DNA of 39,906 nucleotides from assembly GCF_000455245.1 (NCBI RefSeq), contig NZ_HG005167.1, forward strand, positions 207,419-247,324. The letters run 5' to 3'. Below the pieces are notes generated by a model. That model was not told where the DNA came from, did not search any database, and saw only the letters and a program-made list of their open reading frames with translations. This stretch comes from Nesterenkonia massiliensis. GTDB lineage: Bacteria > Actinomycetota > Actinomycetes > Actinomycetales > Micrococcaceae. Positions 8,077 to 16,991 of this stretch are shown here, one piece after another. Position numbers and translations under genes: made by a program. The stretch's first letter is position 1, and each line of letters begins with the position of its first letter.

Positions 8077-8080
8077 ATGC
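7964..8080. repeat. Outer inverted repeat of the element end (GCATYAGATGCGA)
   Basis: GCATTAGATGCGA at 7964-7976 and the reverse complement of GCATCAGATGCGA at 8068-8080 differ at one base. The right arm lies within about 10-20 bases of where umuC homology begins (about 8089). It is a candidate core or arm-type integrase site. Confidence 0.65.
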
Positions 8081-9183
8081 AATACCGCGGGGAACTGGGA
8101 TTAGTGGCGCGCTCATCTAACTATGAGCTCTATGGGGATATGAGCCACCGATTCTTACAGGTGATCGCCGAGCACAGCAGTCAGGTGGAGAAGTACAGCA
8201 TCGACGAGGCGTTCGCGCTCTTCGAGGGCCAGCCGCAGGCTGCCCGGAGCTTCGCTGCCGCTGTGAAGACCGATATTGCCCGGAGGCTCGACCTTCCAGT
8301 CGGCGTGGGGCTCGGCGCCACCAAGACCCTGGCCAAGCTGGCAAATCTGGCCGCCAAGAGCATCGGCTGGATGCAGGGAATCTGCGTCTGGGAGGCGCTG
8401 CCGAGTGATTATCGTGTGTCCCTGTTGAAGAGCCTTCCGGTCCAGCAGCTCTGGGGTGTGGGCCGACGCAGCGCTGCCAAACTCGAAGCACTGGGGATCA
8501 CCACTGCAGCTGACCTCAAAGCGGCGGATCCGCAGCTCATTCGACGCCGCCATGGGCTCCCGCTGATGCGCACGGTGATGGAGTTGAACTCCCAGCCGTG
8601 TATCGAGCTGGAAGAAGAGAGAGAGTTCCGGGACTCGCTGGTCTTCAGCCGGTCCTTCTCGGCACCGGTGACCACGCGCGAGGTGATGGATCAGGTGCTT
8701 TCCAGCTATGCCCAGCGGGCCTGTTCGCGCCTGAACAAGCGCAGTACCGAAGCGCGTACGGTAACGGCCTGGGCCATGACTTCATGGCACAGTACGGGAC
8801 CAGAAGTCGAAAGTGCTTTCCATTCGCCGTCGGCGACCGCCTCCCTGCCCTCACCGACCAGCGACCCGGTGACGTTGATCCGGGCGGCGAAGCGACTTCT
8901 GCCCTTAATCGAGGAAGGCCGGCGCTACACCAAAGCCGGAATCACGCTGACCGGTCTTTCGCCGGCTGGTCAGCAGGCAGCCTTCGATCTGTTTACCCCA
9001 GACCAGGACAGCCGCGCCCTGGGGCCGTTGATGGAAGAAGTCCGCGCTCGGGCGGGAGCCGAAGCCATCGGGTTAGGACGCGGAGGACTGCGCACCGCAG
9101 CCGACTGGGAGATGAGACGCGAAATGATGAGCCCGAGATACACCACCCGATGGGATGAAGTCCTCGAAGTCAGGGCCTGTTGA
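8077..9183 (+). pseudogene. umuC: UmuC-like Y-family DNA polymerase, 5' truncated
   Basis: UmuC is the catalytic subunit of translesion polymerase V. The frame keeps ARSSNYELYGDMS, the catalytic SIDEAF, the VGVGLGATKTLAKLAN region, the helix-hairpin-helix near LWGVGRRSAAKLEALGI, the little-finger domain and the family's C-terminal module ending MRREMMSPRYTTRWDE. The first 55-60 residues are missing, including the palm strand with the first metal-binding Asp (LVDxNxFY). Family homology starts near 8089, and the ATG at 8077 has no ribosome site and comes from the junction sequence. The polymerase should therefore be inactive. I infer that the element on the left inserted into umuC; the missing 5' part should lie beyond the other end of the element. 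Confidence 0.88.
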
Positions 9184-9198
9184 GGCTTAGGCTCAGCA

Positions 9199-9212
9199 GG
9201 GCTGCACAGCCC
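9199..9212. terminator. Small hairpin between umuC remnant and M3 peptidase
   Basis: GGGCTG (9199-9204) and CAGCCC (9207-9212) form a 6-base stem with a 2-base loop in the 32-base gap between two converging genes. A terminator is possible, but the loop is too tight to be sure. Confidence 0.25.
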
Positions 9213-9215
9213 AGG

Positions 9216-11249
9216 TCACGCCAGTCCTAGGCTGCGCAGCAGAGGCTCCACCTGGGGATCACGCCCCACTGCTTGGCGGTAGGACTCCAGCGGATCCCGG
9301 GTATTGCCCCGGGAGAGAAGTTGAGTCCGGAAATGCGCGCCGCGGCGGGCCAATGCCGCCTCGTCGTTGAGCACCTCACGGAACCACTCGCTGGCATCTG
9401 CGGCCAGCACCTCAGCCCACAAGTAGGAGTAATAGCCGGCTGCGTAGCCCGAGCTGGCGAAGATGTGCTTAAAGAAGCCGCTGGAGTACCGCGGCGGCAC
9501 AAGGTCGAGGTCTAAGCCCCACTCAGCCAGTGCTCGCTGTTCGAATCCGCGGGGATCCTGCAGGGCTTCTTCGGCCTGGTCGGGTGTGAGGCTATGCCAG
9601 GCAATATCAATGACCACAGCGGCTACATGCTCAACCGTGCTCAGCCCCTTGCCCCAGAGCTCCCGCTCAGAAGGTACTGCGCCTGGGCGTGTGGGGGTGG
9701 GGGAGTAGAGATCCTGAAAGACCTCATTGACCTGCGAAGGGAACTCCACATTGTCCCGGGGGACCGCAGTGCCCGATAGCTCCTCGAACTCTGCAGCAGC
9801 AAGAAGCCCGTGCAACGCATGACCGAACTCATGGAAGAGCGTCTTGTGCTCCCCGGCCGAGAGCATAGTGGGCTGACCCGGCGCTGGAGGAGAAACATTC
9901 AAGCAGTTGATGACCACTGGACGGGTTCCCGTGAGTTCAGAAGCGACGGCGAAGGAGTTCATCCAGGCACCGCCGGACTTGGTGGGACGGGAGTGGATAT
10001 CCAACAGGAACAAGCCGATGCCGGTGCCTGCGTCACCGGGTGCGCCGTCGAAGACCTCAAAGCTGCGGGCCCCTGGGACGAATCCCGGGAGGTCCTCCCG
10101 TTCCACCACGTGAATCCCGTAGGTCCGCTGTGCGGCGTCGAAGACTCGAGTCAAGGCCTGATCAAGAGTGATCGGAAATGCCGGGGTAGCTGATTCCGCC
10201 TCAGCAGAAGCTGGAACCGGCTTTAAGCGATGAATCCAGTAGGACATATCCCAGGCGGCCAGGTCATCGCCGAGACCACTGGTCTCGGCGATAGTCGAGG
10301 CTTCCCGCTGGAGTCGCTGAACCGCCCCGGCTGCGATCTTCTCCAGCATCTCCTTCACCGCTTCGGTGCTCGGGGCGGTGCGTAGCGGGAGGACGGACTC
10401 GAAGTAGTTGCTGAAGCCCAGCAGCTGTGCCTTCTGCGCGCGAAGGGAGGCGATGCTGGCGCCGATGTCATAGGTGGTGCGGCCATCATCTCCGGCCAGG
10501 CTTCCGCGGCCCACGGACGCCTCATGCAGGCGACGGCGGGTCTGGCGATTCTGCAACTGGGCCAGGGCCTGCTGTTGGACGGGCATCGTCAGACTCAGCA
10601 GGTAACCATCACGGTGACCGGCAGTCTTGGCAGCCGCAGCAGCGGCATCAATCTGGCCGGAATCGAGGCCTTCGAGCTCCTCGCGGCGCTGCACGAAGAG
10701 CGCCCGCTCCACAACTTCGCGGGACTGCAGCTGCTGATAAGCGGTCTCTTCAGCAGCTAAACGCTGATTCAGCTCAAGAAGTCGGGCGCGGTCGGACTCA
10801 TTTAGGGCCGCACCGGCAGCCTCTGCCTGGACCAGCTGCTGCTGGAGCATCCAGCGCTGTTCAGCTGATGCCTCCACCTCTCCGGCACTCAGCCGGTCGT
10901 GGAGCTGACGGAATCGAGCATTGAGCTGAGGGTGCAGTGCGATCCAGTCCTCATGCGCTGCGCGCTGAGGGGCGAGCTCGGCATAGACCTGCTGTCGGGC
11001 CTCAGTAGCGTGGGCAGAATAGACACATGAGAAAGCGCGCATGGCTGAGTTCAGCAAAGCCCCGGAGCGACCGAAGGCATGAAGCGTGTTAGCTACAGTT
11101 GCTGGCTCTCCCGCAGCGGCAATGGTCTCAATCTCTTCCTTGTGACGGGCAAAACCGGCAGCAAAGACGCTCAGCCAGGCCGCGTCGTCGAAGGCGGTCA
11201 GATCTGGGTAGCCATAGTCCAGAGACCGGGGAGGGAATGTCTGTGCCAC
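9216..11249 (-). CDS. dcp: M3 family zinc peptidase (peptidyl-dipeptidase Dcp-like)
   Basis: This is a cytoplasmic oligopeptidase of family M3 that removes dipeptides or trims short peptides in protein turnover. Counting from the upstream in-frame GTG at 11258, the zinc site HEFGH is at residues 476-480 and the third ligand Glu is near 505 in VEFPSQVNE, the FPSQ segment being typical of M3. The full length of about 680 fits Dcp/PrlC. I place the start at the GTG at 11249 because AAAGG lies about 8 bases before it, while the 11258 GTG overlaps that site. A good promoter lies just upstream (see 11283-11310). The gene runs leftward and diverges from yebC. Confidence 0.92.
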   Translation of the reverse strand: MAQTFPPRSLDYGYPDLTAFDDAAWLSVFAAGFARHKEEIETIAAAGEPATVANTLHAFGRSGALLNSAMRAFSCVYSAHATEARQQVYAELAPQRAAHEDWIALHPQLNARFRQLHDRLSAGEVEASAEQRWMLQQQLVQAEAAGAALNESDRARLLELNQRLAAEETAYQQLQSREVVERALFVQRREELEGLDSGQIDAAAAAAKTAGHRDGYLLSLTMPVQQQALAQLQNRQTRRRLHEASVGRGSLAGDDGRTTYDIGASIASLRAQKAQLLGFSNYFESVLPLRTAPSTEAVKEMLEKIAAGAVQRLQREASTIAETSGLGDDLAAWDMSYWIHRLKPVPASAEAESATPAFPITLDQALTRVFDAAQRTYGIHVVEREDLPGFVPGARSFEVFDGAPGDAGTGIGLFLLDIHSRPTKSGGAWMNSFAVASELTGTRPVVINCLNVSPPAPGQPTMLSAGEHKTLFHEFGHALHGLLAAAEFEELSGTAVPRDNVEFPSQVNEVFQDLYSPTPTRPGAVPSERELWGKGLSTVEHVAAVVIDIAWHSLTPDQAEEALQDPRGFEQRALAEWGLDLDLVPPRYSSGFFKHIFASSGYAAGYYSYLWAEVLAADASEWFREVLNDEAALARRGAHFRTQLLSRGNTRDPLESYRQAVGRDPQVEPLLRSLGLA

Positions 11250-11282
11250 GGTAGTCACCTTTCAGCCGATATTCTGGTGAAC

Positions 11283-11310
11283 AGCCTACAGACACCGTTG
11301 CAGTATGCAA
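11283..11310 (-). promoter_or_regulatory. Promoter of the M3 peptidase gene
   Basis: On the minus strand TTGCAT (11305-11310) and TAGGCT (11283-11288) are separated by 16 bases, a good sigmaA-type promoter for actinobacteria. Transcription should start near 11276, giving a leader of about 27 bases. A perfect inverted repeat GTTGCA-GTA-TGCAAC (11297-11311) overlaps the -35 box. Confidence 0.6.
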
Positions 11311-11350
11311 CTAAATGCATCGCTGCACACCGCAACCCTTGAGGAGAACT

Positions 11351-12112
11351 ATGGCCGGCCATTCCAAATGGGCCAATACCAAGCACCGCAAGGCAGCGGT
11401 GGACGCCAAGCGAGCCAAGATCAACGCCCGCTACATCAAGCAGATCGAAGTCGCGGCACGCAACGGCGGCGCCGATATTGAAGGCAACCCTGCATTGGCT
11501 CTGGCAGTGACCAAAGCCAAGAAGGAATCGGTGCCCAATGACAACATCGACCGCGCGATCAAGCGCGGTGCCGGCCTGACCGGCGACGCCGTCGATTATG
11601 AGGAGATCACCTACGAGGTGCGCGGCCCGCAGGGCTCGGCACTGCTGGTGGAGTGTCTGACTGATAACCGCAACCGTGCCGCTGCTGAGGTGCGCACCGC
11701 GGTGACACGCTCCGGTGGCACCGTGGCAGACCCCGGTTCTGTGGCCTACATGTTCCAGCGCAAGGGCGTTGTCACCGTGCCCAAGACCGCGGACCTCACC
11801 GAAGACGATGTCCTCGCGGCGGTTCTGGATGCAGGCGTCGAAGAGGTCATTGAGAACGCCGAGAACTTCGAAGTCCAGTCCGAGGCCAGTGACCTCCAGG
11901 CAGTGGTGCAGGGACTCGAGGAGGCAGGTATTGCTTATGATTCCGACGAGGTGGCCTTTGTCTCGGATGTGAAGGTGGACCTAGAGCTGGAATCTGCCAA
12001 GAAGTTCCTGAAGCTCCATGACGCCCTGGATGACCTCGACGACGTCCAGAACATCCACACCAATGCCGACCTCAGCGCTGACACCCTGGCCGCGCTCGAC
12101 GCCGAGAGCTGA
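11351..12112 (+). CDS. yebC: YebC/PmpR family protein (DUF28)
   Basis: This is a 253-residue member of the conserved YebC family, with the invariant start [21 protein letters not shown], the family's DNKNRAxAEVR-type segment (seen as [16 protein letters not shown]) and the acidic C-terminal part. Family members have been described as transcription regulators and, more recently, as factors that relieve ribosome stalling; the sequence does not decide between these. The ATG at 11351 follows GAGGAGA, and the frame upstream of it is not coding. It leads the cluster yebC-ruvC-ruvA-ruvB, the usual actinobacterial order, and diverges from the M3 peptidase. Confidence 0.95.
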   Translation: MAGHSKWANTKHRKAAVDAKRAKINARYIKQIEVAARNGGADIEGNPALALAVTKAKKESVPNDNIDRAIKRGAGLTGDAVDYEEITYEVRGPQGSALLVECLTDNRNRAAAEVRTAVTRSGGTVADPGSVAYMFQRKGVVTVPKTADLTEDDVLAAVLDAGVEEVIENAENFEVQSEASDLQAVVQGLEEAGIAYDSDEVAFVSDVKVDLELESAKKFLKLHDALDDLDDVQNIHTNADLSADTLAALDAES

Positions 12113-12124
12113 GCCGTCACCCCT

Positions 12125-12796
12125 ATGGCACTGCCGCAGCGGATCGGCACCACAGCAGGGAACTCCCGGACCGCCCAGCGGATCCTTGGTGTGGACCCTG
12201 GGCTGACCCGCTGCGGCTTTGCTGTGGTGGAGATGAACCCTAATCGCACAGGACATTCTGTCCATGTTGAGGTCAAAGGCACGCGCAGTGACGAGGATCT
12301 GGCACACCGAATCCTGGCGATTCAACGCGCGGCCGAAAACCTGCTGGACAGCTACGCCCCAGATGTTCTGGCAATAGAGAGAGTCTTCGCCTCCAATAAT
12401 GCGCCCACCGCGATTGCCACCGCCCAGGCCTCTGGAGTGGTGATCGCCGCAGCGGCAGCTCGCGGAATCCCTGTTGCCTGGCATACCCCCAGCGAGGTCA
12501 AGGCAGCAGTGACCGACGACGGCAACGCCAGTAAGGATGCGGTGGCTCGCATGGTCCAGCGCATTCTCAAGCTGCCCGGGCTCCCGAAACCGGTGGACGC
12601 CACCGATGCATACGCTGTGGCCATCTGCCATGCCTGGCGCTCCGGAGTCGGGGCGCGCTTCAGCATGACGGCCAATACCTCCACGCACCAGGGTGCCAGT
12701 ACCGCCATGCAACGTGCGGCAGCAGCACAGAAGGGTGCGCTCACACCCGCGCAGCGCGCCTGGCAGGCAGCCGAGAAGCGCGCACTGGGCCGCTGA
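12125..12796 (+). CDS. ruvC: Holliday junction resolvase RuvC
   Basis: RuvC cleaves Holliday junctions, with RuvAB, at the end of homologous recombination. The 223-residue protein has the four acidic active-site residues in the expected places: Asp24 in LGVDPGLTRCG, Glu85 in AIERVF, and Asp158 and Asp161 in VDATDAYA. The family normally begins at about RILGVDPG, so this copy carries an N-terminal extension of about 18 residues, and it also has a basic Ala-rich tail after residue 180. Neither end shows a known motif. The ATG at 12125 has no clear ribosome site, being 12 bases after yebC, so it may depend on translation of yebC. Confidence 0.95.
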   Translation: MALPQRIGTTAGNSRTAQRILGVDPGLTRCGFAVVEMNPNRTGHSVHVEVKGTRSDEDLAHRILAIQRAAENLLDSYAPDVLAIERVFASNNAPTAIATAQASGVVIAAAAARGIPVAWHTPSEVKAAVTDDGNASKDAVARMVQRILKLPGLPKPVDATDAYAVAICHAWRSGVGARFSMTANTSTHQGASTAMQRAAAAQKGALTPAQRAWQAAEKRALGR

Positions 12797-12826
12797 GCAC
12801 TGTGAGGCATTGGAGTACTTGAAGAC

Positions 12827-12895
12827 GCGTGTCTGACTTCTGATAGGGCGCTTAGTCCGCGCCGAGCTTGTGACGGCGCGGCGAAGCAGACACGC
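12827..12895. other. Nested hairpin between ruvC and ruvA
   Basis: Outer arms GCGTGTCTG (12827-12835) and CAGACACGC (12887-12895) are perfect complements. Inside them CCGCGCCG (12857-12864) pairs with CGGCGCGG (12874-12881). The outer stem can extend through CTTC/GAAG with one bulge. The structure could be a terminator/attenuator after ruvC, an RNA element or a mobile repeat; the sequence does not decide. It is the main content of the 200-base ruvC-ruvA gap. Confidence 0.6.
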
Positions 12896-12930
12896 ATTCG
12901 CGGTTTTCGGGCTGCGGGCTCACACTCGGC

Positions 12931-12936
12931 TAGGCT
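12931..12936 (+). promoter_or_regulatory. Possible -10 box for ruvAB
   Basis: TAGGCT lies 61 bases before the ruvA start and equals the -10 box of the M3 peptidase promoter. No convincing -35 box is present at 16-18 bases. Confidence 0.3.
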
Positions 12937-12996
12937 GATCGAAGACATTTTCTAATGCGGCCTGCCCAGGGCAGCCGGGAACCCAGAAGGAGCCCC

Positions 12997-13632
12997 ATGA
13001 TCTCCAGCATCCGCGGTGAGGTGCTCAAAGTAGCCCTGGACCACGCCGTCGTCGAGGTCTCTGGGTTTGGTCTGCACGTCAATGCCACAGCGCAGACCCT
13101 GGGCCAGCTGCGAACCGGCCAGAGTGTTCGCCTGCAGACCAGCTATGTGCCTCGCCAGGATGAGGCGCCGCTGTTATTTGGTTTCGCCGATGAGAGCGAG
13201 CGCGAGATCTTCTCCACCCTGCTGTCGATTTCTGGTGTGGGGCCGCGGTTAGCGCTGGCTGTGCTCAGCGTTCACACACCGGATGAAGTGCGTGCCGCCA
13301 TTCGGGACTCCGATACTGTGGCTTTCACCAAAGTGCCCGGAATCGGGAAGAAAACCGCCCAGCGCATCCTGCTTGAACTGGCTGGCAAGTTGGTCATTGA
13401 TGAGCCAGCGACGACTACTGCGACAAAGACGGCAGCTGCGCCCACCGCTGCGGAGACCACGCTAACGGAAGTGCGCTCGGCGCTGACCTCGTTGGGGTGG
13501 ACAGAGAAGGATGCTGAAGCAGCAGTGCAGGCGACCCTTTCGGCCGAACCGGAGCTTGCCGATGCTGACACGGCAGTGCTGCTGCGCAGCACGCTGCGCG
13601 GGCTGGGCTCCAGGACAGGAGCACGGGCATGA
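12997..13632 (+). CDS. ruvA: Holliday junction DNA helicase subunit RuvA
   Basis: RuvA binds the four-way junction as a tetramer and loads the RuvB motor. In its 211 residues, domain I (about 1-63) starts [10 protein letters not shown]. Two helix-hairpin-helix motifs follow, at about residues 75-91 ([16 protein letters not shown]) and 112-126 ([13 protein letters not shown]). A Thr/Ala-rich linker (about 137-155) leads to domain III ([15 protein letters not shown]), which contacts RuvB. The ATG at 12997 follows AGAAGGAG; upstream in-frame codons do not look like RuvA. ruvB starts inside the ruvA stop (ATGA), so the two are coupled. Confidence 0.96.
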   Translation: MISSIRGEVLKVALDHAVVEVSGFGLHVNATAQTLGQLRTGQSVRLQTSYVPRQDEAPLLFGFADESEREIFSTLLSISGVGPRLALAVLSVHTPDEVRAAIRDSDTVAFTKVPGIGKKTAQRILLELAGKLVIDEPATTTATKTAAAPTAAETTLTEVRSALTSLGWTEKDAEAAVQATLSAEPELADADTAVLLRSTLRGLGSRTGARA

Positions 13633-14699
13633 CACTTCAGCCGGAAGGCGATCCTCGGGAAATCGTCGGCACCGCGCAGGCTGCTGAGGAGAAGGCCCTG
13701 GAGGCGGCGCTACGCCCCAAGGCACTGGATGACTTTGTCGGGCAGGCTACCGTTCGCGCCCAGCTCTCCTTGCTGCTGCAGTCGTCGAAGATTCGCGGCA
13801 CTGCGGCAGACCACGTCCTGCTCTCCGGGCCACCGGGACTGGGTAAGACCACCCTGTCCATGATCATCGCCGCTGAGATGGGTGCCCCCTTGCGCATCAC
13901 CTCCGGTCCAGCCATACAGCATGCCGGTGACCTGGCAGCAATCCTCTCATCGCTCACCGAAGGCGAAGTTCTCTTCATTGACGAGATCCACAGAATGTCT
14001 CGCCCGGCAGAAGAGATGCTCTATATGGCCATGGAGGATTTCCGGGTCGACATCATCGTGGGCAAAGGGGCCGGCGCCACTTCCATTCCACTGGAACTGC
14101 CTCCCTTCACTTTGGTGGGTGCTACCACACGGGCGGGTTTACTTCCCGGGCCGCTGCGAGACCGCTTTGGATTTACCGGTCACCTGGAGTACTACTCGGC
14201 GGGGGAACTGGAGAAAGTCCTACGGCGCTCAGCAGGGATGCTGGACATAGACGTCACCTCCGAAGGCTTCACCGAAATCGCCTCGCGATCGCGCGGGACA
14301 CCCCGAATTGCCAACCGGCTGCTGCGCCGGGTGCGTGACTGGGCTCTGGTCCACCAGATCCCCACCGTTGACCAGCACGCCGCCTCTGACGCACTGAACA
14401 CCTACGAAGTGGATACCCGAGGATTGGACCGCCTGGACCGGGCGGTACTAGAAGCTCTGTGCACCACCTTCCGCGGCGGACCCGTGGGGCTCTCCACCTT
14501 GGCCATTCTGGTGGGGGAAGAGTCGGAAACCGTGGAGACCGTGGCTGAACCGTATCTGGTGCGCGAAGGGCTGTTGGCCCGGACTCCACGCGGAAGAATC
14601 GCCACCGATGCCGCCTGGCGGCACTTGGGGCTTACACCCCCAGCAGAAATCCCCGGGGCTACGCTGGAGGCTGAAGATCCCCAGGATCCAGCGTCATAG
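13629..14699 (+). CDS. ruvB: Holliday junction branch-migration ATPase RuvB
   Basis: RuvB is the hexameric AAA+ motor that drives branch migration with RuvA. The 356-residue protein shows Walker [11 protein letters not shown] (residues 66-75), Walker B LFIDEIHR (115-122), sensor 1 GATTRAG and the arginine finger near GPLRDRFG. The C-terminal winged helix follows, containing [11 protein letters not shown] and TPRGR. Length and domain order are normal. It overlaps ruvA by 4 bases. yajC starts 37 bases after its stop, linking the recombination and secretion genes as is usual in actinobacteria. Confidence 0.97.
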   Translation: MTLQPEGDPREIVGTAQAAEEKALEAALRPKALDDFVGQATVRAQLSLLLQSSKIRGTAADHVLLSGPPGLGKTTLSMIIAAEMGAPLRITSGPAIQHAGDLAAILSSLTEGEVLFIDEIHRMSRPAEEMLYMAMEDFRVDIIVGKGAGATSIPLELPPFTLVGATTRAGLLPGPLRDRFGFTGHLEYYSAGELEKVLRRSAGMLDIDVTSEGFTEIASRSRGTPRIANRLLRRVRDWALVHQIPTVDQHAASDALNTYEVDTRGLDRLDRAVLEALCTTFRGGPVGLSTLAILVGEESETVETVAEPYLVREGLLARTPRGRIATDAAWRHLGLTPPAEIPGATLEAEDPQDPAS

Positions 14700-14736
14700 T
14701 CCCGCCTATGAGATGAAGCTGATATCGTAGGCGGCT

Positions 14737-15099
14737 GTGATTGAGACGCCTTTTCTCCAGCTAGTTGCCCAGCAGGGTGCCGCCAATCCTATGGCGGATC
14801 CGCTGCTGCTGATCATGCTCGGCATCCTGGTGCTGTTCATGGTCCTGACCTTCCGTCGCGGTAGGAAAATGCGCGAGCAGCAGAAGCAGGCCCATTCGGC
14901 TGCTGTCGTCGGAGCCGAGGTGGTGACTGCTGGTGGTTTGGTCGGCACCGTGGTGCAGCGCGACGAGGCCCGTCAGCGCATCACCCTAGAATTCTCCGGC
15001 GGTGGCCGCGCAGATTTCCTCATTGGCGCCGTCCAGCAGGTGACTGAGCCCGCACCGGGTCAGCAGACCCCGGGCCAGGCCACCACCGAGACAGACTGA
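14737..15099 (+). CDS. yajC: Preprotein translocase subunit YajC
   Basis: YajC is a small membrane protein that associates with SecDF and the SecYEG translocon. The 120-residue frame has one hydrophobic helix (DPLLLIMLGILVLFMVLTF) followed by the basic RRGRKMREQQKQ stop-transfer segment. The cytoplasmic YajC fold comes next (GAEVVTAGGLVGTVV, then ITLEFSGGGRADFLIGAVQQV). The GTG at 14737 gives an 18-residue leader before the helix. An ATG at 14791 (MADPLLLIML) matches the usual actinobacterial start and cannot be excluded. secD follows 11 bases downstream. Confidence 0.92.
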   Translation: MIETPFLQLVAQQGAANPMADPLLLIMLGILVLFMVLTFRRGRKMREQQKQAHSAAVVGAEVVTAGGLVGTVVQRDEARQRITLEFSGGGRADFLIGAVQQVTEPAPGQQTPGQATTETD

Positions 15100-15110
15100 C
15101 TTTTACTCCT

Positions 15111-16991
15111 ATGGCCACTCCCACTCCGGTGCGCAAAGCGCGCGCCGCACTCCTCGGGCTGCTCATTCTTCTCTTGGGTATGGGCGGCCTGCTTGCCTAT
15201 GGCGTCGCTGATGGCCGTGCTCAATGGGCACCGCTACTGGCTCTGGACCTCGAAGGCGGCACCCAGATGGTGCTTGCCCCGCAGGTCGAAGCTGGTGAGC
15301 AGATCGACAGCGAGCAGCTGCAGCAAGCAGTGGAGATCATCCGCCAGCGCGTAGACGGAAGCGGAGTCGCCGAAGCCGAGATCACGACGCAGGGCGCAGA
15401 GAACGTTGTGGTCTCTCTGCCGGGCGTTCCAGATCAGCGCACCCGAGAGCTCATCCAGGCCAGTGCGGACATGGAGTTCCGCCCGGTGCTTCAGACCGGC
15501 GTAGACATTGACTACGTGGAGAATGTGCTCCTGGCTGAGGACAACGAAGAGCTCACGGACGAAGAAGCCGAGGCCATTGAAGCCGAAGTTGATGACGCCC
15601 GGGAGGAGCAGGATGAAGAAGCTGCCCGCCCGGAGGATTTCCCTGAGCCTGAGGGTGAGCCACAACACAACTCTGACCTGAACTGGATCACTCCTGAGCT
15701 GGCCGCAGACTTCGAGAACTACAGCTGCTCGCGCGATGCCAGTGTTGAAGAGCGCAGCTCGGCCGAAGCCGATGAGCCCATGATCACCTGTGATCCGAAC
15801 TCTGGTGCCACCTATCTGCTGGGACCGGTAGACGTGCCCGGAACATTGATATCCGACGCCAGCTTCGGCTCGGACCAGGATCGTCCAGGCTGGGTGGTCC
15901 ACCTATCCTTCGATTCTGAAGGTACTGAGCGCTTCCGCGAGGCTTCCACCCGACTCTATGGATTTCCCCAGGGCGATCCGCGAAACCAGTTCGCGATCGT
16001 CCTCGACGGACATGTCATCTCCGCACCGGGAATGATCAACCCCATCCTTGATGGAAACGCCCAGATCAGCGGCGATTTCACCGAGGAAGACGCACGTAAC
16101 CTCGCAGAACAGCTGCGCTACGGTTCGCTGCCCATTAGCTTCAGCATTGAATCCGAGCAGCAGATTTCGGCCACCCTAGGCCAGGATCAGCTCCGTATGG
16201 GCCTGCTCGCTGGCATCATCGGCCTGCTGCTGACCGCCGGTTACGCCATCTTCCAATACCGTGCACTTGCCCTGGCGGTGACGATCCCGTCGCTGATCGT
16301 GGTCGGTGTCATCACCTGGTGGGCTATCTCGCTGCTGGGCTGGACTGACGGCTACCGTCTCTCGCTGGCGGGTATTGCGGGTCTGATCCTCTCTATCGGC
16401 CTGACTGCGGACTCTTTTGTGGTGTACTTCGAGCGCATCAAGGATGAGCTGCGCGAGGGGCGCTCCCTACCGGGAGCAGTAGAGGCCGGTTGGTCCAGGG
16501 CGCGTCGTACTATTCTCGCCTCCAAAGCAGTCAACGTACTCGCCGCCGTCGTGCTCTACCTGGTGGCAGTGGGCAACGTGCGCGGATTCGCCTTCACCCT
16601 GGGGCTGACCGCATTGATCGATGTGATCCTGGTGTTCCTGTTTACCCATCCGCTGATGCAGGTGCTGGCGCGACGGAAGTTCTTCGCCTCGGGGAAGCGA
16701 TTCTCCGGCCTCAGCGCTGACGAGCTCGGTGTAGATGTGCTTTATCGCGGTGCCGGAAGGTTTGCTCGCAGCCACGTGGTGCACTCAGGAGCGGTCGAGG
16801 GCGAAACAGCCGCCGAGAGTGTCACCGGCGATTCCGATAACCCTGCGCGTGCGGCACGCCAGGACGAAGTACCGGATATCCCTGAGGATGAGTGGGCCCA
16901 GATGACCATCGCCGAACGACGCCGAGCCCGCGAGGAGCGTTCTCGTGCCAGCGGAGCAATGGCCGATCAGGCACAGGAAGAGGCACGCTGA
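15111..16991 (+). CDS. secD: Protein translocase subunit SecD
   Basis: SecD, with SecF, uses the proton gradient to pull exported proteins across the membrane. The 626-residue protein has one N-terminal helix, a large extracytoplasmic part and five C-terminal helices. Family motifs are LDLEGGTQMVL near residue 45, VPGTLISDASF and LDGHVISAPGMINPI in the P1 head, and SIGLTADSFVVYFERIKDEL in the membrane core. An acidic insertion (about residues 144-185, rich in Glu/Asp) lies in the periplasmic domain, and the C-terminus has a charged cytoplasmic tail of about 80 residues. The stop shares one base with the secF start (TGATG), so translation is coupled. Confidence 0.96.
   Translation: MATPTPVRKARAALLGLLILLLGMGGLLAYGVADGRAQWAPLLALDLEGGTQMVLAPQVEAGEQIDSEQLQQAVEIIRQRVDGSGVAEAEITTQGAENVVVSLPGVPDQRTRELIQASADMEFRPVLQTGVDIDYVENVLLAEDNEELTDEEAEAIEAEVDDAREEQDEEAARPEDFPEPEGEPQHNSDLNWITPELAADFENYSCSRDASVEERSSAEADEPMITCDPNSGATYLLGPVDVPGTLISDASFGSDQDRPGWVVHLSFDSEGTERFREASTRLYGFPQGDPRNQFAIVLDGHVISAPGMINPILDGNAQISGDFTEEDARNLAEQLRYGSLPISFSIESEQQISATLGQDQLRMGLLAGIIGLLLTAGYAIFQYRALALAVTIPSLIVVGVITWWAISLLGWTDGYRLSLAGIAGLILSIGLTADSFVVYFERIKDELREGRSLPGAVEAGWSRARRTILASKAVNVLAAVVLYLVAVGNVRGFAFTLGLTALIDVILVFLFTHPLMQVLARRKFFASGKRFSGLSADELGVDVLYRGAGRFARSHVVHSGAVEGETAAESVTGDSDNPARAARQDEVPDIPEDEWAQMTIAERRRAREERSRASGAMADQAQEEAR

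Noticed and set aside
11315-11350. Upstream start for YebC
   Set aside because: The family begins at MAGHSKW, with a clear ribosome site before the ATG at 11351.
12827-12895. Short CRISPR-like array
   Set aside because: The repeats are inverted, not direct, and occur once; there are no spacers and no cas genes.
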